From: Botryotinia globosa
Lineage: Eukaryota > Ascomycota > Leotiomycetes > Helotiales > Sclerotiniaceae
Direction of reading: 5' to 3'
DNA: 64,000 nucleotides
NCBI GenBank assembly: GCA_014898425.1
Contig: RCSZ01000013.1
Location: 1,915,501-1,979,500, forward strand
A program made the translations under genes and the position numbers. The notes beneath the pieces are model-generated. The model saw only the letters and a list, made by a program, of their open reading frames with translations, searched no databases and was not told the DNA's origin. This document shows, piece after piece, positions 26,129-38,345 of this stretch (its first letter is position 1; each line of letters opens with the position of its first letter).

Positions 26129-28384
26129 ATGATATTAATGGAGGGATTAATGTTGGTACCACCTGAAAGGGGTACAATAATTGGAAGGGCCGTTTGGAAG
26201 GTAAATCTCCCTTCTAGAATCTTCATTTGCGATTCTATTCCGAAGATGTTGTCTGACAAAGTTCTTTTCAACCCAACAGCCTCGATATGTTGTACTTGGC
26301 TCCGGTGCACACCTACACACACAAACCGACATGCTCGAGAAGTCCAACTCAAAGAAAGGAAAGTCAATTAAGAGTACTTCTTCAAAACCAAGTCTGGCAG
26401 ATTTGGGAACTGCTTCGGATGATGGACTGTTCATTTCAGTCTACAAGGCAAAGGTACAGTTAGAAACACATCTCTTTTTTGAATGGAGTCTCTGTGAGAC
26501 AGACCTTGAACCTATGATTGTGGTGCTCGAATCATGGCAGATGGGAAGCTGTTTTCTCTCCAAATTGTCTCTGTCAATGGCAGTCGTTCCCGGAGTAAAT
26601 TGTAAAAATGAGGCGCATAAGATTCTAACTTGTTGATCGAATAGGGCGATTCGGAATATATTGCGCAACATCCAATATCTGCTTTCAAATCATGCGAAGT
26701 TCGATCGTTGTCACATCGAAAACAAGCCACACCATTGCCTACACTGATGTTAGAATTGAAACCAGATTCAATATCAGAGAAACAACGTAAAAGAAGATCA
26801 AGTCGAACAGGGGGATTGACATCAAGCAAGGATGCACAATGGGCGGATACACTTCTCTTCAGATCAGTTCCCGAAGATCGAAACAGTATTTATGATTGGC
26901 AAATCACCATCAAACCAAGATTACAAATTGATGATTATGAAGAGAGTCCAATGAGTCCTTTGAGTCCAATATTTACGTCTTTCACCAATCCATTTTCTCC
27001 CAGAGACCCAAGACCATCTTCACGAAATGGTAAACAGGATCAACAAACTCGACCACCTTTTCAGTCATCCGGCCAATACACTCAAACTTCAAGAGATCGT
27101 CCTTCCGCTATGATATCTCCATCTCCAAGTCTGCGTTCCCGACGCTCAGACCTTTCATCTCAAGCAAGCTCATCTCATCCACCTATGGGTTTTACATCGG
27201 CTCATCCACAATACAACAATACAATTTTACCCACGGATCTACCCTCGCCAATTTCCGTTTCTGGTTATGATAATTTTATTGAAGGTTGGACTTCGGCTCA
27301 AGGGAGATCTTCTACATTATCTCATCACACTAGAGGTAGCAATAGTATTGCATCTGCTATTGGGCCTCCACTTGCGTCACCGACCACAACATCACCCGGT
27401 CCAAGAGAAACAATTCTGGATAGAGCGTTTCAAATGAGATGTATTCCAGGAAGTGAAAGATTGAGGGATGAAGAGGAAAAAGGTAGTAGTATTGCTAGAT
27501 TCGAAGCATTGATGAGAGAGCATGATGAAAGGGCATTGCAAAGATCAGCGACTTCAGCTACTGATAGTAAGGGAAGATTTAAGCCTGGTTGGGAACTTGA
27601 GGAGGAATCTGAGGAATCAGACAATGAGGACCCTGGTAATGCTTTAGAGCAACTGGATGGTCATGACATTCTTATGCCTACTCCAGCACAAAGAGCATTA
27701 GATTATATTGCTGGACGACAAACACCTTTACATCGGGCATCCAGTTCAAGCTCACGACCGATTTCACCAAATAGTCCCCCGGTACCATTTTTGAATCGGG
27801 ATGCTATGAATGCCCTCCACAGTGGTTCGAGCTCTACTAATCAAAGTTTCTCTTCAGTTGGAAATGGTCTTCGCCCACGTACTGGTACAACGTCATCGCA
27901 CATGCGAAAGAATAGTCGGCCAACATCACTAGCGTTGCCTCCAAGATCTATCTCTTCGACTGTGGTACCTTCATCAAAGGACGGTGGAAATGGCAACTCA
28001 GGTATAACCCTTACCAAAGCTGAGATGGAGAAAAGGAGAAGCAGCACGTCTACAAAACGTCTTTCATTCCAGGAATTCGCAAGAAGATTGAGTTCGACAA
28101 GCTCCCTTCTGCTGGTTCAAACAAATGCTAGTTCAAACTCTGGCAGAGGAGATAGCTTTAGGGAAAGAGATGATTCTAGAAGAGGTAGTGTAAGTGATTA
28201 TGGTCTTGAAAGTGCCCCGGAACTCGCAGAGGACAATGAGATGGAAGGAAGAAGAGGATTCAGGGGTAATAACGGATTGAGTTTGAGAGGTGGAGATGTC
28301 CAAGTCGCCGATAGGGAAATGAAGAGATGCGGTGGCGGCTTCAGAGGAATGGGTGTTCTCGGTGGTGAAGGAGGCTTCCTATGA
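26129..28384 (+). CDS. PH-domain protein with long Ser-rich disordered tail
   Basis: Three exons, 26,129-26,200, 26,280-26,453 and 26,645-28,384, give 661 aa. The introns are 79 and 191 nt (GTAAAT...CAACAG and GTACAG...AATAG), each with a CTGAC or CTAAC branch site near the acceptor. Joining exons 1 and 2 produces 'GRAVWK|PRYVVLGSG', and exons 2 and 3 'GLFISVYKAK|GDSEYIAQHPI'. This is the WxxRyxvL ... lxvYK strand pattern of a pleckstrin-homology domain (residues ~1-160, ending near 'DWQI'). The rest is Ser/Pro/Arg-rich and probably disordered, with phosphorylatable clusters. PH domains bind phosphoinositides or proteins at membranes; the specific role is unknown. The start is uncertain: the frame stays open ~120 nt upstream without an ATG, and 26,331 is a downstream alternative. 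Confidence 0.75.
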
Positions 28385-31300
28385 CCCCGAGGCAACAAGA
28401 GACACGGTGAAGTGCCAGAGGAAGATTGCATATTTGTTTTGAGCGTTCTTATTTTCGCTATTCATTTCTTGTTTGTTTTTGTTGTTGTTTTGATCAGAGC
28501 GATGATACCTTAGATGATCTTTTCTTTTTCGCGCATATTTAAAGGGTTTGGACCGACCGGGTGCTTGGGCAACTCAGATGAGATGAGATGACTGAGATGA
28601 AGATCATGGAATGGCGTTCTTTGGCTTACTAATTTTTCATTCTTTCCCAGTCGGCTGACTGGGACTTCCTTGGTGGAGAGGAGTCTATTCTATTCAATTG
28701 GATTGATAGATTGAATTGGTCTTTTGGTGGATTGGAGATGAAAGTGTGAGATGCATTAGATATGCAAATCTTGACGTCGATGAGCCCAATTTCACTGAAA
28801 ATGCTACGGCAGCACTATTGGTATGGCCTTTGATGTATTTATGTATGAATACCCGATAGATGGCTAGCGTGTTGCCATCGGAGAGGGAATAGGGATGGGG
28901 ATTGTATGGAAAGTTATCGAAAGGGTAGACAGAAAACTGAATGGTATAAAATGGATAGGTGAATGAGAGAGGAGAGATGTGATAGATAACATAAGAAAAA
29001 AGCTGAATGAATATCAGGATATTGAAGAATCACATATTCTTTTACTATTACTACATCTCCATTCCACTTGATTGCCATTTGATACAATTATTAGGTATCT
29101 GGGTCCTGGTACAGTCCGAAAGCGTCATCCAGGAAAGTGTTTAAGTGGGGAGATGGGAAATGTCGGAGAATCTTAAGACTGTGGTCTAGGTAATACTCAC
29201 TACAGAAGCGGGCTGGGGGTAACAGATAAGTGAATCTTCCAAGAGTTCTAGGTGAAATAGCTAAATGGCTTTTTACTTGTGCTGAAAGAACCTTATCGAG
29301 AGTTGAAAATGACATTCGAACGTTTATAATTGATGACTTGTAAGGAGCTGCCACCTCCAAAGTTTGAGTGATTTCTAGATCTATGCTTGTTTACTGATTT
29401 ACTTTGGTAGAAACAGGGAGAAGATTGAGACGATGAGGCCACAAGAAGTATGATGAATGTCAGCTGAAAGTTTTACGTGCCTTTTGCTGCAAATATGAGG
29501 GTTTGCTTTCATTGGGTATGAGATCGGTATCAGTATGGGTTCTGATTGCCATTGTGAGAGGAATTTTGAGATTAATAGGTTGAATCATAGATGGGGAGCG
29601 TATGTAACAATTGGTGGATATCTACGGACAAAGGTATGCCAGGGTGTCGGCAGATGTTGTGAAGCTTATGAGGGCTCCAGATTGTGTGATGAATTGCCGA
29701 TAGGGACCGTGTGTATTTTGTTATCTTGTTATTTTGTTAGAAGGGGATTTTGAGATGGGAGATGCAAGAGGAGAGTAGAGAAATATGAGGTGATGGAGAG
29801 GGACATATGATGATGGCTAGTTGATACAAGGACGGAAGGGAACATGTATCAAGTCTACGCTTTGAGGGGGTGGGTAACTGCTCAAGATCTAGTGTTCGAT
29901 GTGTTCACTGCTGCCATTTCTGTCTTGATATAAAAATTGCGGTCGCAATCATGCATCTGCTTCTGTGAATGGTTTGTTACAATATACACAGGATGATAAT
30001 ATGGTGTTCCAAGGTCACCTTGCGAGTGCCTTTTTTTTTGGTTCATAGTTTGGACTTTTCCCACTTTACCTCAGGTATCATGCAGCTATCAGCAAGTCTT
30101 GGCCAGGCAGTTCTGTAGCCATGTGTTATTGCTTGGTATTTCTTCATTGTCAACTATTATTTTTGAAGTTGAAGATGTCATCTTTTACTGCTGCTGCTTC
30201 CTCTCTTTGTTGCTATTGTCAATGTCTATTCTACGACAAGCACACTTGAGACAGCGGAACTGGCTTGCTATTATTGTAGTTCTACAAAGCTGTCATGGCT
30301 ATATTACATTGTGACTTTTGACTCAACTGATAGCAGCACACGACACTTGAAGCTATTTGGGATGATTGGGAGAAATAATGAATTGGGTGTCTTTAGTTGA
30401 ACAGGCAGAATTTACTTTCTCTTTCGTGCTTATCTATTGAGCATTTTTAGGAGTACAATAGCCGTGATAGTGGATCGGAAAAGGATTTTAGCTTTACCAA
30501 TTCAGAGGTCATCGATATATTCCCCTATTATCATAGGAAGAGCGTTGCACAGCTACTTATTTCTCCCTGCCACTCTCTCCCAGATCTCAGTATACTTTAA
30601 TATCTTCTCAGACCGACCACTAGCCAAGTCTCGAACAAGATCAGACTCCATAAAACTGACCGTGAGACTTGCGATTATAGCAGATACCTAGCTAATTAGA
30701 TCTTGGGTATAATGGAAAACTCTTGACTCGAAGCACATGCTTGTGGTATTCACGAGTAGATCAATGGCTTGTGGTCATCGCTGTAGCTCCTGCTGTGTGT
30801 TTTATGTAAATTTTCTTCACGAGTCCTTGCTGCCATGATCTTGATACTATCTTACTCTAGTAACAAGAGTTAAATTCTCCACGCCATTTTTGAAATTCTA
30901 GGGGCTGGTAAGTGGCTGCAGGATTTGTGCCTTTGAAAGTTATCATTGGGATGGATTTGGGATTGAAGGAGAAGTTATTCGATCGCTTTGAAGGATACGA
31001 CAAACGAGGCTGCTAAGTTTCAACTACTAACTTCTTCTCTGATCTAGATAATAGGATGGGAAGTAAGAGGTTCGTTGTGATTGGTCTCGCTATCACTTGA
31101 AGTGATTATTCACTGTCATATCGCGTTTCAACACACATCAAACATTCCGAATTTGGGATGAAGATGATGACTATTAATTGGGACTTCCCTGGAACACCCA
31201 AATATGAGGCCTCGTAAGCCAACCAAAGACAGAAATGTTGGAATTCTTGTGATTTGTTCAATTATTAGCTTCAGCCAGCTATCACGTGACCCCTTCAACA

Positions 31301-34300
31301 ACTCCGCACACTATTAAAACAAAATCTTGCACCTCTCGATTTTCTTTCTTCCTTCCCTAGACCAAGCATACCAACATGTAAGAACACCCCTTCTTTTACA
31401 TTGTTTTTAGTATTATTTTGAGGGCCTTTTTCTTTGCACCGAGCAGTTCATGAGAGAGGTCGAATACGCCTTTGTTTTCCACGATGGATACCTTGGTCAC
31501 AAGTGAGGTCGCAACTCAGTTGTGAAGTTGTCTTGATGCGCTCGGTCTACACTTTAGAAATCGCTGCACAGAATTCTTTGAAGACTTTGCTGACATTCTC
31601 TCGACAGTACACACTATTTTTCTCATGATGACTCTTGGTGTTGTTGGTACCTTGGCTCGGAACCGAATGCCTTCTCACAGTATCCGGCCCTATACTTCTC
31701 GATAACTCTTTTAACTTTCCTTTCGATGCAGTTCGCCAGTTCATGAAAGTTTTCTGGTCTTGCTTGATTGGGAATTCCTCGAGTTTCTTCACCAACCGCT
31801 CTCTTTTGAACCAAAAATCGGTCGCCCAAAAAGCCCGAACAAAAAATCACCATTGCATTTGATACTGTTTTATGCCCTCTGTCTTGGGATATGATCTGTT
31901 AACTAAGGCAAAACCCCTAACTTTTGCGATGTGGGCAGCTTCATATTTCACAGATATTCACTTTTTACATTGGAAAATACTCGCTAGGCGATTAAATCTT
32001 CCGTGTGCTCTCAATTGTCTGCAGCAGTAATCGCAGTCGGGTGGATTGAGTCGAAATTTCTCTACTTTATATTGTTCTTCAGAACCGCAATTGTTCGTCA
32101 AAAGGTCAAACTTGTGCGGTAATAGTGGAATGTCACCAATTTTTTTTACCACCCACTCGCCGAGTTCAATATGCGCCAACAGCGAAGGATTCGATGAATA
32201 GTGACCGCGCTCATGACCATTGCGCAGTTATGGGACTCGAAAATTAAGATATATAGCTAAACATTCAGCACGCATCAGGGCTTCAAACATGGAACATTTG
32301 AGTTTCCGTTGAACAGTAATGCGAGCTCTTCTATGCTGAATTTGACAGCTGTCTTGCCGATCGGGAGATGGCTCTGGGTCAGAAAATGGTATTGATGCAC
32401 AACTGAATTCAAGTTTGAAAGGTGAGCACCAGAAGGAGGATTCAGTCAGACTGAACTGCAAAAACAAGTCTGATCATGATTTGGAATGGTCAAACTAACG
32501 TTTTGAAGATTGGAAATCAGAGCACAAAACAATCCGAACCAAGGACACGTTATATGACAACCTCTCTTCCGAAACTGACTCGACCGTTCTTAACGCATAA
32601 TCATCTTTCAAGACAATTGCGACTCCACAAAGAGATAGCTTAACATCCCCTTCAAATGAGACGCCAATCATAACGCAGCTGATACTATCTATTTAGCGAA
32701 TCCGTAAAGATCAAAACTTGATACGATACTATCAGGAGTCTTGTTGCCGAGGAATAGCGACTATCAGACCGGGAAGACTACACCTGCACAATCGTAGAAT
32801 AGGCAGATTATCTCTGAATTGTTCGTTCGGAAATACAATAAGGGATTTATTTCGACTGCATAAGTCATTTTAATTGGGAGGGAGGCGAGGGGAGAAGTGG
32901 AGTGTGGTACACTCGCGGAGTTTTGCAGACAAGTGTCGGGGGGATTTGGAGACTTCTAAGATGAAACGTGTCTCGTTTGTGTTGAAACCTTGCGAACGAA
33001 GAAGTGTGTAAATTCGACTGCGCTGGTAACAATAGTTCTGCAGTAAAAATATTCAAGATTGATGACCAGCCCATTATTTCACAAATCTCAATGAGTGTGC
33101 GTTATTTTGTGTGGATAATCATCATTTTTAGCGCTGCTATCATGAAGGCGCGAGGTTTCATGGACGCTGGGGTGATGAGATGATTTCTGCCTGCATTGTG
33201 TTGATTTTAGCGATGTTATTACTTGGTCACAACACAGTTTTGTTCTGGAAGTCTTATCTGTTGCGATCGTACGGGGATAGTTGGTTCCTAGGGCGCTAGT
33301 GTAGATGCTCGCTTCATTATCAGTGCTCCACCATCACATTCTATCAGAGTGCAGCTATTCTAATGAGTCTTTTGGAACACTCTTTGCCGTGTAAATTAAG
33401 CCTTCTCATTGTTCCACTCTCATCTATTGTGTTGGGTAGCTAGAAAAAATAAGGCTAATAACCAGAAGGTAGTCCCAAGGAGCAATTTAAGAATTACAAT
33501 ATCGAGGTGGTGTTTGTACGCTTTCTTGCATAGATTGTATCATTTCCATTTGCTTGGAATAAGCTAGGTATTACACGACAGGATCTAACTGGGCAAAATG
33601 TCATCGACATACCGGCTGCAGGAACTTACCGACCGTTCACAAACGCCAAACACATAGTTAATGGTAGCGGAGAAAACTATGCGGTATTGAACGAGTATGA
33701 AACGTTGATTTGACAGATTCTCTTAGGGTCTGAGTTATTTGAGCTTCATGGGCCATACCTTCTATGCGAATGGTATCAATCGATGCACCCAAAAACTCGA
33801 ATCCGTCAAGCAATATGAATGTCATAGGATCTACAGTCCGCAACCGCCTATTATTCCTTCTTGAAAAATGTTACAAATACTCAAAATTACTCGGAGTGAC
33901 CGATCTTCAATTTGATGTTGCTGTGAATCACTCCCTAGGGCTGCGGTGGTGACGTCACTAAAGTTTCGTGTTTCAAAACTGACTGCTGATACTACATTTA
34001 CTGTCAGTCATGAAGTAATTCAAGTAGCTGAGAGAACATAATTCATGTCATATGGTAGAATTCTCCATCTAAATCTGCTAAAACATTTATCACCTATCTA
34101 TTTTAAATAGTTACTTCTTCTTCCGTGAATTCCGGGAAGTGGGGCTTGATCATAATTCGCTTAGGGTTGAAGCTAAAGGGGTCGCGCTTTCCCTTGATTT
34201 TTACGGGTTTAAAAGCATAGTCTGACAATCTGAGCTTGTTTATTGATAAAATAGTCTGAAAGTCTGAATTGCTGATATTGGGTAGATTGTTAAACACGTT

Positions 34301-35050
34301 GCATTTTCTGGAATGATCCGAGATATTATATCTGTATGGTACTTTGAGATTAACCCTGATACTGAATAAACTTGGTGCTATGTGGCCAGATAATACGATT
34401 TCTATCGCTTATACAATCAAACAACTCCAGTTATTGAGGCCCTGTGATGGATTATCTCTAGCTTATACACTCAAAGTATTCAGACAACTGAACTCATCTA
34501 AAATCATCGAATCACTTAGTACATTGAATTAGTTTGAAACCTTAAGTCTTTTCAAATTATCAAAACAAACTCAGAGTATCACAGTTCTGTAAGTACCATA
34601 TTCAATCCAGACAATAAACATCTGGCTCTTTCCCTGTTAGTAATGACAGGCGGAGTGATCCACTATACACTAAGATATAGTTTTGATCTACTACAGATAT
34701 TTCAACAATACTAGTGTATTGTAGGCTCAGTGGCTCAGTGGTACATCAAAGAGCTTAATCTGTCTTGTCGTAATCGAAAAATAGTAGCTTTCGGGTGAGG
34801 TCTAGCTGTGGGGGAAACTTTCCAGCGCGCTGTATATAGGTATGCCTCCCCCGCCCTTATTTCTTGTTTCCTTTTTTTCTCTTCATCGTCAAAACAGATC
34901 ATAAATTAGAGTATACACACAGAAAGATACAGTTCTTGCTTCTTTAAATCACAAATCATCTCAAATTTGCCTGTTTTAACACTCGGGTATTTCGGTCTAC
35001 CCACCACTTTCAATATTTCGTCTCAATACACACTGAGACAAGGAGAAAAG
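28385..35050. other. Gene-poor intergenic region
   Basis: About 6.7 kb without a gene I can support. Near 31,270-31,380 there is a promoter-like arrangement: CACGTGAC at ~31,285, a pyrimidine-rich leader, then AACATG directly followed by TAAG. At 34,100-34,410 (minus) and 34,590-34,710 (plus) there are open stretches that look like worn gene fragments, but none has a start or a recognisable domain. Confidence 0.5.
34833..34838 (+). promoter_or_regulatory. Candidate TATA box of the 35-kb ORF
   Basis: TATATA lies ~215 nt upstream of the ATG at 35,051. It is followed by a pyrimidine-rich stretch (TTCCTTTTTTTCTCTTC) and a CA/AAT-rich leader typical of fungal promoters and 5' UTRs. Confidence 0.35.
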
Positions 35051-35695
35051 ATGGCTTTCCTCCAACCGGGCTTTTGTCACTATGGCCCCTGGACCAGAGC
35101 TGTGGAGCTCTGCATCCCATCGTTCTGCGTTGCGGATGAAAAAGTCTGGCGTCCGGAGTTCGTCTCCGATTACTTCTCTACCAGAAGATTGGCGGTAACA
35201 CGCTACATCAACTGGTTGATCAATGACGTGGCGGCCCGGGCAAGGCTGGAACACGCCGAGGAGGCTTCTCTTTTGGAGGCCCCTATGCAGGTGATCAAGT
35301 GGAGTGATCCTGCACCAATCGAGGAGTGGACTCGCGCCACAGCCTCTGTAGGACCGGCTGGGCAGGCAGTCAGCCGGCACTCGGTATCGTCCCGTGGGGG
35401 AGTACCGGGAATCCTTAGACCGGGATTGAGGCAGGCAATCTTTTCTAAAAGTTGCCAGCGTGTTGTTCCAGTGGTCTTTGGCTCTTTGGAGGACGCTTCG
35501 GTGCCTTCCGCGGAAGGAGAGAGTGGTCGTTGCAGCGGCGAACCACCATTTTCGAATGCACCGGATCCAAAATCTTTGGTCCGCCGCGGACTCCTCTTCT
35601 TTCCAGAGCTGGACGTCCGCTATATGTGGGGTGACGAGTATAAACGCGCAAAGGCGCGATTCCTATTCGAAGTTTATGGAATCGACGTCTTGTGA
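35051..35695 (+). CDS. Hypothetical GC-rich single-exon protein
   Basis: A single ORF of 214 aa starting at ATG 35,051 (context AAAAG-ATG); the frame also stays open upstream without ATG. No signal peptide, membrane segment or known domain was recognised. The N-terminal half (to residue ~85) looks folded and Trp/Tyr-rich; the middle is Ser/Gly/Ala-rich; the C-terminus ends 'RFLFEVYGIDVL'. The ORF is clearly richer in G+C than its flanks and intronless. It is followed directly by G-rich minisatellites, two small hairpins and an A26 tract. The context suggests either a lineage-specific gene or a retroposed/transferred unit. Confidence 0.6.
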   Translation: MAFLQPGFCHYGPWTRAVELCIPSFCVADEKVWRPEFVSDYFSTRRLAVTRYINWLINDVAARARLEHAEEASLLEAPMQVIKWSDPAPIEEWTRATASVGPAGQAVSRHSVSSRGGVPGILRPGLRQAIFSKSCQRVVPVVFGSLEDASVPSAEGESGRCSGEPPFSNAPDPKSLVRRGLLFFPELDVRYMWGDEYKRAKARFLFEVYGIDVL

Positions 35696-35720
35696 GTTTA
35701 TTGTGGGGAGTTGACTTCGT

Positions 35721-35867
35721 GTGGGCGATGGCTTTGTGGGCGATGGCTTTGTGGGCGCTGGCTTTGTGGGTTTGATCTTTTTTTGCGGGAGTTGGCTTTG
35801 TGGGTTTGATATTTTTTTGCGGGAGTTGGCTTTGTGGGTTTGATCTTTTTTTGGGGGAGTTGGCTTT
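35721..35867 (+). repeat. Compound minisatellite, 15-nt then 34-nt units
   Basis: Three 15-nt units of the type GTGGGCGATGGCTTT (35,721-35,765) are followed by three 34-nt units beginning GTGGGTTTGAT and ending GGGAGTTGGCTTT (35,766-35,867). The 15-nt and 34-nt units share their ends. Located 26 nt after the stop of the 35-kb ORF, probably in its 3' UTR. Confidence 0.9.
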
Positions 35868-35889
35868 GTATGGGCTTTTTACTTTTTCT

Positions 35890-35994
35890 GTCATCATAAG
35901 ATGACTTCAGCGGTTTGCGGGCGTTGACATTGTGGGCTTTGGAATGGTGGGTTGGCTTATGTGGGCGTCGGCTTTTCTGTCATCTCAAGATGAC
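35890..35994 (+). repeat. Two copies of a GTCATC-loop-GATGAC hairpin, 89 nt apart
   Basis: GTCATC-ATAA-GATGAC at 35,890-35,905 and GTCATC-TCAA-GATGAC at 35,979-35,994 keep identical 6-bp stems with different loops. Each is followed by TTCAGCG. They could fold in RNA. They lie between the minisatellite and the A26 tract. Confidence 0.7.
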
Positions 35995-36007
35995 TTCAGC
36001 GTTTGAC

Positions 36008-36011
<4 letters not shown>

Positions 36012-36037
<26 letters not shown>
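36012..36037 (+). repeat. A26 homopolymer
   Basis: An uninterrupted run of 26 A. It ends a unit made of the GC-rich ORF, minisatellite and hairpins, as a retroposed poly(A) tail would. No clear target-site duplication was found. Confidence 0.95.
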
Positions 36038-36038
<1 letters not shown>

Positions 36039-37783
36039 TTCATTTGGTATTCTAGGATATTATCCTACAGCGGGAGTCGGTTTGCTTGAGATACCTCCAT
36101 TTGGAGATCCTCCTCGGAATTCCGGGGAGCTCACGGGAGAAGCACATCGAGTGATGTTTAAAGCCCAACAAAAAAGATCATTTTTCTTTTCAGCAGAAAT
36201 ACGAAGGCCAGTACTATCATTGTTCTCCCTTTTCAAGTTGACTCTTCTAACAACAGTCATGGTAGATTGATCGACCTCAATCAATGACACTCAGAGCAAT
36301 TCACACTCCTGTTAGATTACTATCAACGATGGCTTGATATCTTATTCATTTATACTGGTGCCATACCAGGGACAAAGGTCATGTATTCCACATTATTTTG
36401 CTATTTCGATATCTGCTAATCAAGTAAAGTTCCAACAGACACTCTTAATTGGTCCTGAGATTACACTTTGGAGGGGAAAGGTATCAGAGCTTAGAGATAC
36501 GTTTCATTCTCTATCAGGAGCGTCCTGGGGATTTTGATTATTCATATGTTCCTGACCATTGGCCCATGTTGTTGAAAGAGAGGCGAAAGTCATGCTTCTA
36601 TTGACTACCTATATACTAAAAATAAAATACAATCCTCTCATTTTCTCTTCTTATCCCGTGTCACTAGATACCTAGATATCTGACACCATGTTTTTATCTT
36701 TTACCAGGTCTCATCAATATCTTGTACTCCCACCTTAATTCAGTACTTCTAAAATGAAAAATAAGTGAGACCAAGCACCCTGAAAGCATGATCAAGTGTA
36801 ATGATAGGAATATGTGAAAATGAAATTTAATCAGCGATTGCGGAATTCCAGGAGACAAGTGATTGGTGCTGCCAGAACATGATTTAAGTAACCTCAAGTA
36901 TCACCCAAAGGCATAGTAGACAATTCTTATCAAGATGGATTTCAAATATTCGGCCTATACTTCAATCCGTCTGAAAGCTCTGTGCAATAAATAAGAATCA
37001 CAATCAATAAAGTCAGATGTTTTATCACCAGCGTGCATTCCACGATGGGGATCCAAGTGCTTGCCAATACCTATACCGAGATGCAGGGGCTAAGCATGAT
37101 TTTCTTGGACGGGGAACCCATACTCAATGTTGGGTTTCTGCTTATAATAAATATCAGATAGTAAATTTTCTGACACAGCCAATCACATGGGCGGAAAATA
37201 TAAATCGTTACGGCCTTTTATGAACACTTGTTTTCGTTCCGGCTGTGATAACAATAATTAGTAGCCGCAGTAGCGAATTTAGTTTTGGCATTTACTAGCG
37301 ACATAAGCTTTCTTAGTGCCAGGCTACTGAATACAGACTTGAATGAGGTCATCGATAGTATCAGATAACAAGTGAATACTACGAATATTTGAGGCTAATC
37401 AATATTGGTACATGCGTAGATCTTCTGCACTAGCTACAGAATTCTTTTAAATACCTCCATCCTTCACCATTTTTCCTTCCTTTCTCTTTTCTTTTCCTCA
37501 CCATATCATCCCAAAGCTAAGTATTCCCATTCTATCTTTTCACTTACTTGTCACTTTCCACACTTCCTTCCGAGCCACTTGCTAAAATTATTCAGGGAAC
37601 AGTGGGGTCATTGGCTATCTTCAGCTCTAATGCTACTTGTACCTTGATTGCTCTCATGACCCAGTGCTCTTCGAAAGCGGTTTCCCTGGAAGTAGCACGG
37701 GCATGAGAAACTTTTGTTCTTTTGGCCAGATGAGACCGATGGTCTTGTCTGAGAACATGTGGGCACGTTGACATATGGTATTT
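36038..37783. other. Intergenic, no gene recognised
   Basis: Short open frames only (for example 36,082-36,270 plus). A pyrimidine-rich, TTTTCCTTCC-type leader-like sequence at ~37,440-37,600 precedes the degenerate repeat array and could be the promoter or leader of a transcript through it. Confidence 0.45.
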
Positions 37784-37825
37784 GGCTTGTGGGATTCGGC
37801 TTGTGGGATTCGGCTTGTGGGACTT
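37784..37825 (+). repeat. Three 14-nt tandem units
   Basis: GGCTTGTGGGATTC at 37,784-37,797 and 37,798-37,811, then GGCTTGTGGGACTT. The GGCTTGTGGG core also occurs, slightly changed, in the 35.7-kb minisatellite and in the array that follows. Confidence 0.9.
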
Positions 37826-37844
37826 TGACCCAATTCGCATGGGA

Positions 37845-38345
37845 AATGTGGTTTGGATGATTGTGAGGCAACTTGCATCGTCTTCTGTTACATTATCACA
37901 TTCATGATTTAGAAGCTTGTGGGGAAACTTGCATCTTCCTGTGTTTTTTCCCTTTCGGGTTTTTTTTCAACACGGCACGTTGAAAACTCTGTGGTTTAGA
38001 GGCTTGTGGGGCAAATCACATCCTCTTGTGGTTCACTCAATTTATTTGTGGCTTGGAGGTTTGCGAAGCAACTCGCATCTTCTTGTGGGTCATTCTTATG
38101 AATGGTATAGAGATCTGAGAGGACACTTTCATTCTCTTTGACTTAACTTCCATTCACATGGCTAATCGAGATGTGTAAAGGCTTGAGAGGAAACTTTCAT
38201 CTTTTGGTGGCTTGGCGCAAAGTATTCTGTGGTTTGGAAGTTTGAGGGGTAACCTTCATCTTCTGTTTACATTTCTTTGAGCAATCTGTGAGATAGAGGC
38301 TTGTGAGGTGACTTGCATCTTCTTGTGGCTTATTCCCTTCTGGGC
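37845..38345 (+). repeat. Degenerate ~58-nt tandem array, about eight units
   Basis: Successive units follow a shared pattern: TGTGGTTTRGAGGCTTGTG, then GGGCAACTTGCATCTTCTTG, then a variable TGG..CATT-rich spacer. Recognisable cores lie near 37,850, 37,910, 37,990, 38,045, 38,110, 38,175, 38,230 and 38,290. Spacing is mostly 55-62 nt (one unit longer) and not a multiple of three, and stops occur in all frames. It is therefore not a protein repeat. Confidence 0.75.

Noticed and set aside
31620..31740. Possible C/D snoRNA (ATGATGA box at ~31,625)
   Set aside because: No CTGA D box at a suitable distance and no closing terminal stem.
34100..34710. Possible WD40-type or unknown gene remnant ('FNPDNKHLAL' on plus; ~105 open codons on minus)
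   Set aside because: No repeat periodicity, no start codon, and the two readings are on opposite strands. Not supportable.
34727..34770. tRNA-like 'GGCTCAGTGGCTCAGTGGTA' resembling a D-arm
   Set aside because: No matching acceptor stem and no TTCGA-type T-arm downstream. The repeat GGCTCAGT explains the resemblance.
35445..35897. Minus-strand 150-aa Lys/Pro-rich ORF
   Set aside because: It is the antisense reading of the minisatellite and of the GC-rich plus-strand ORF; the repeats keep it open.
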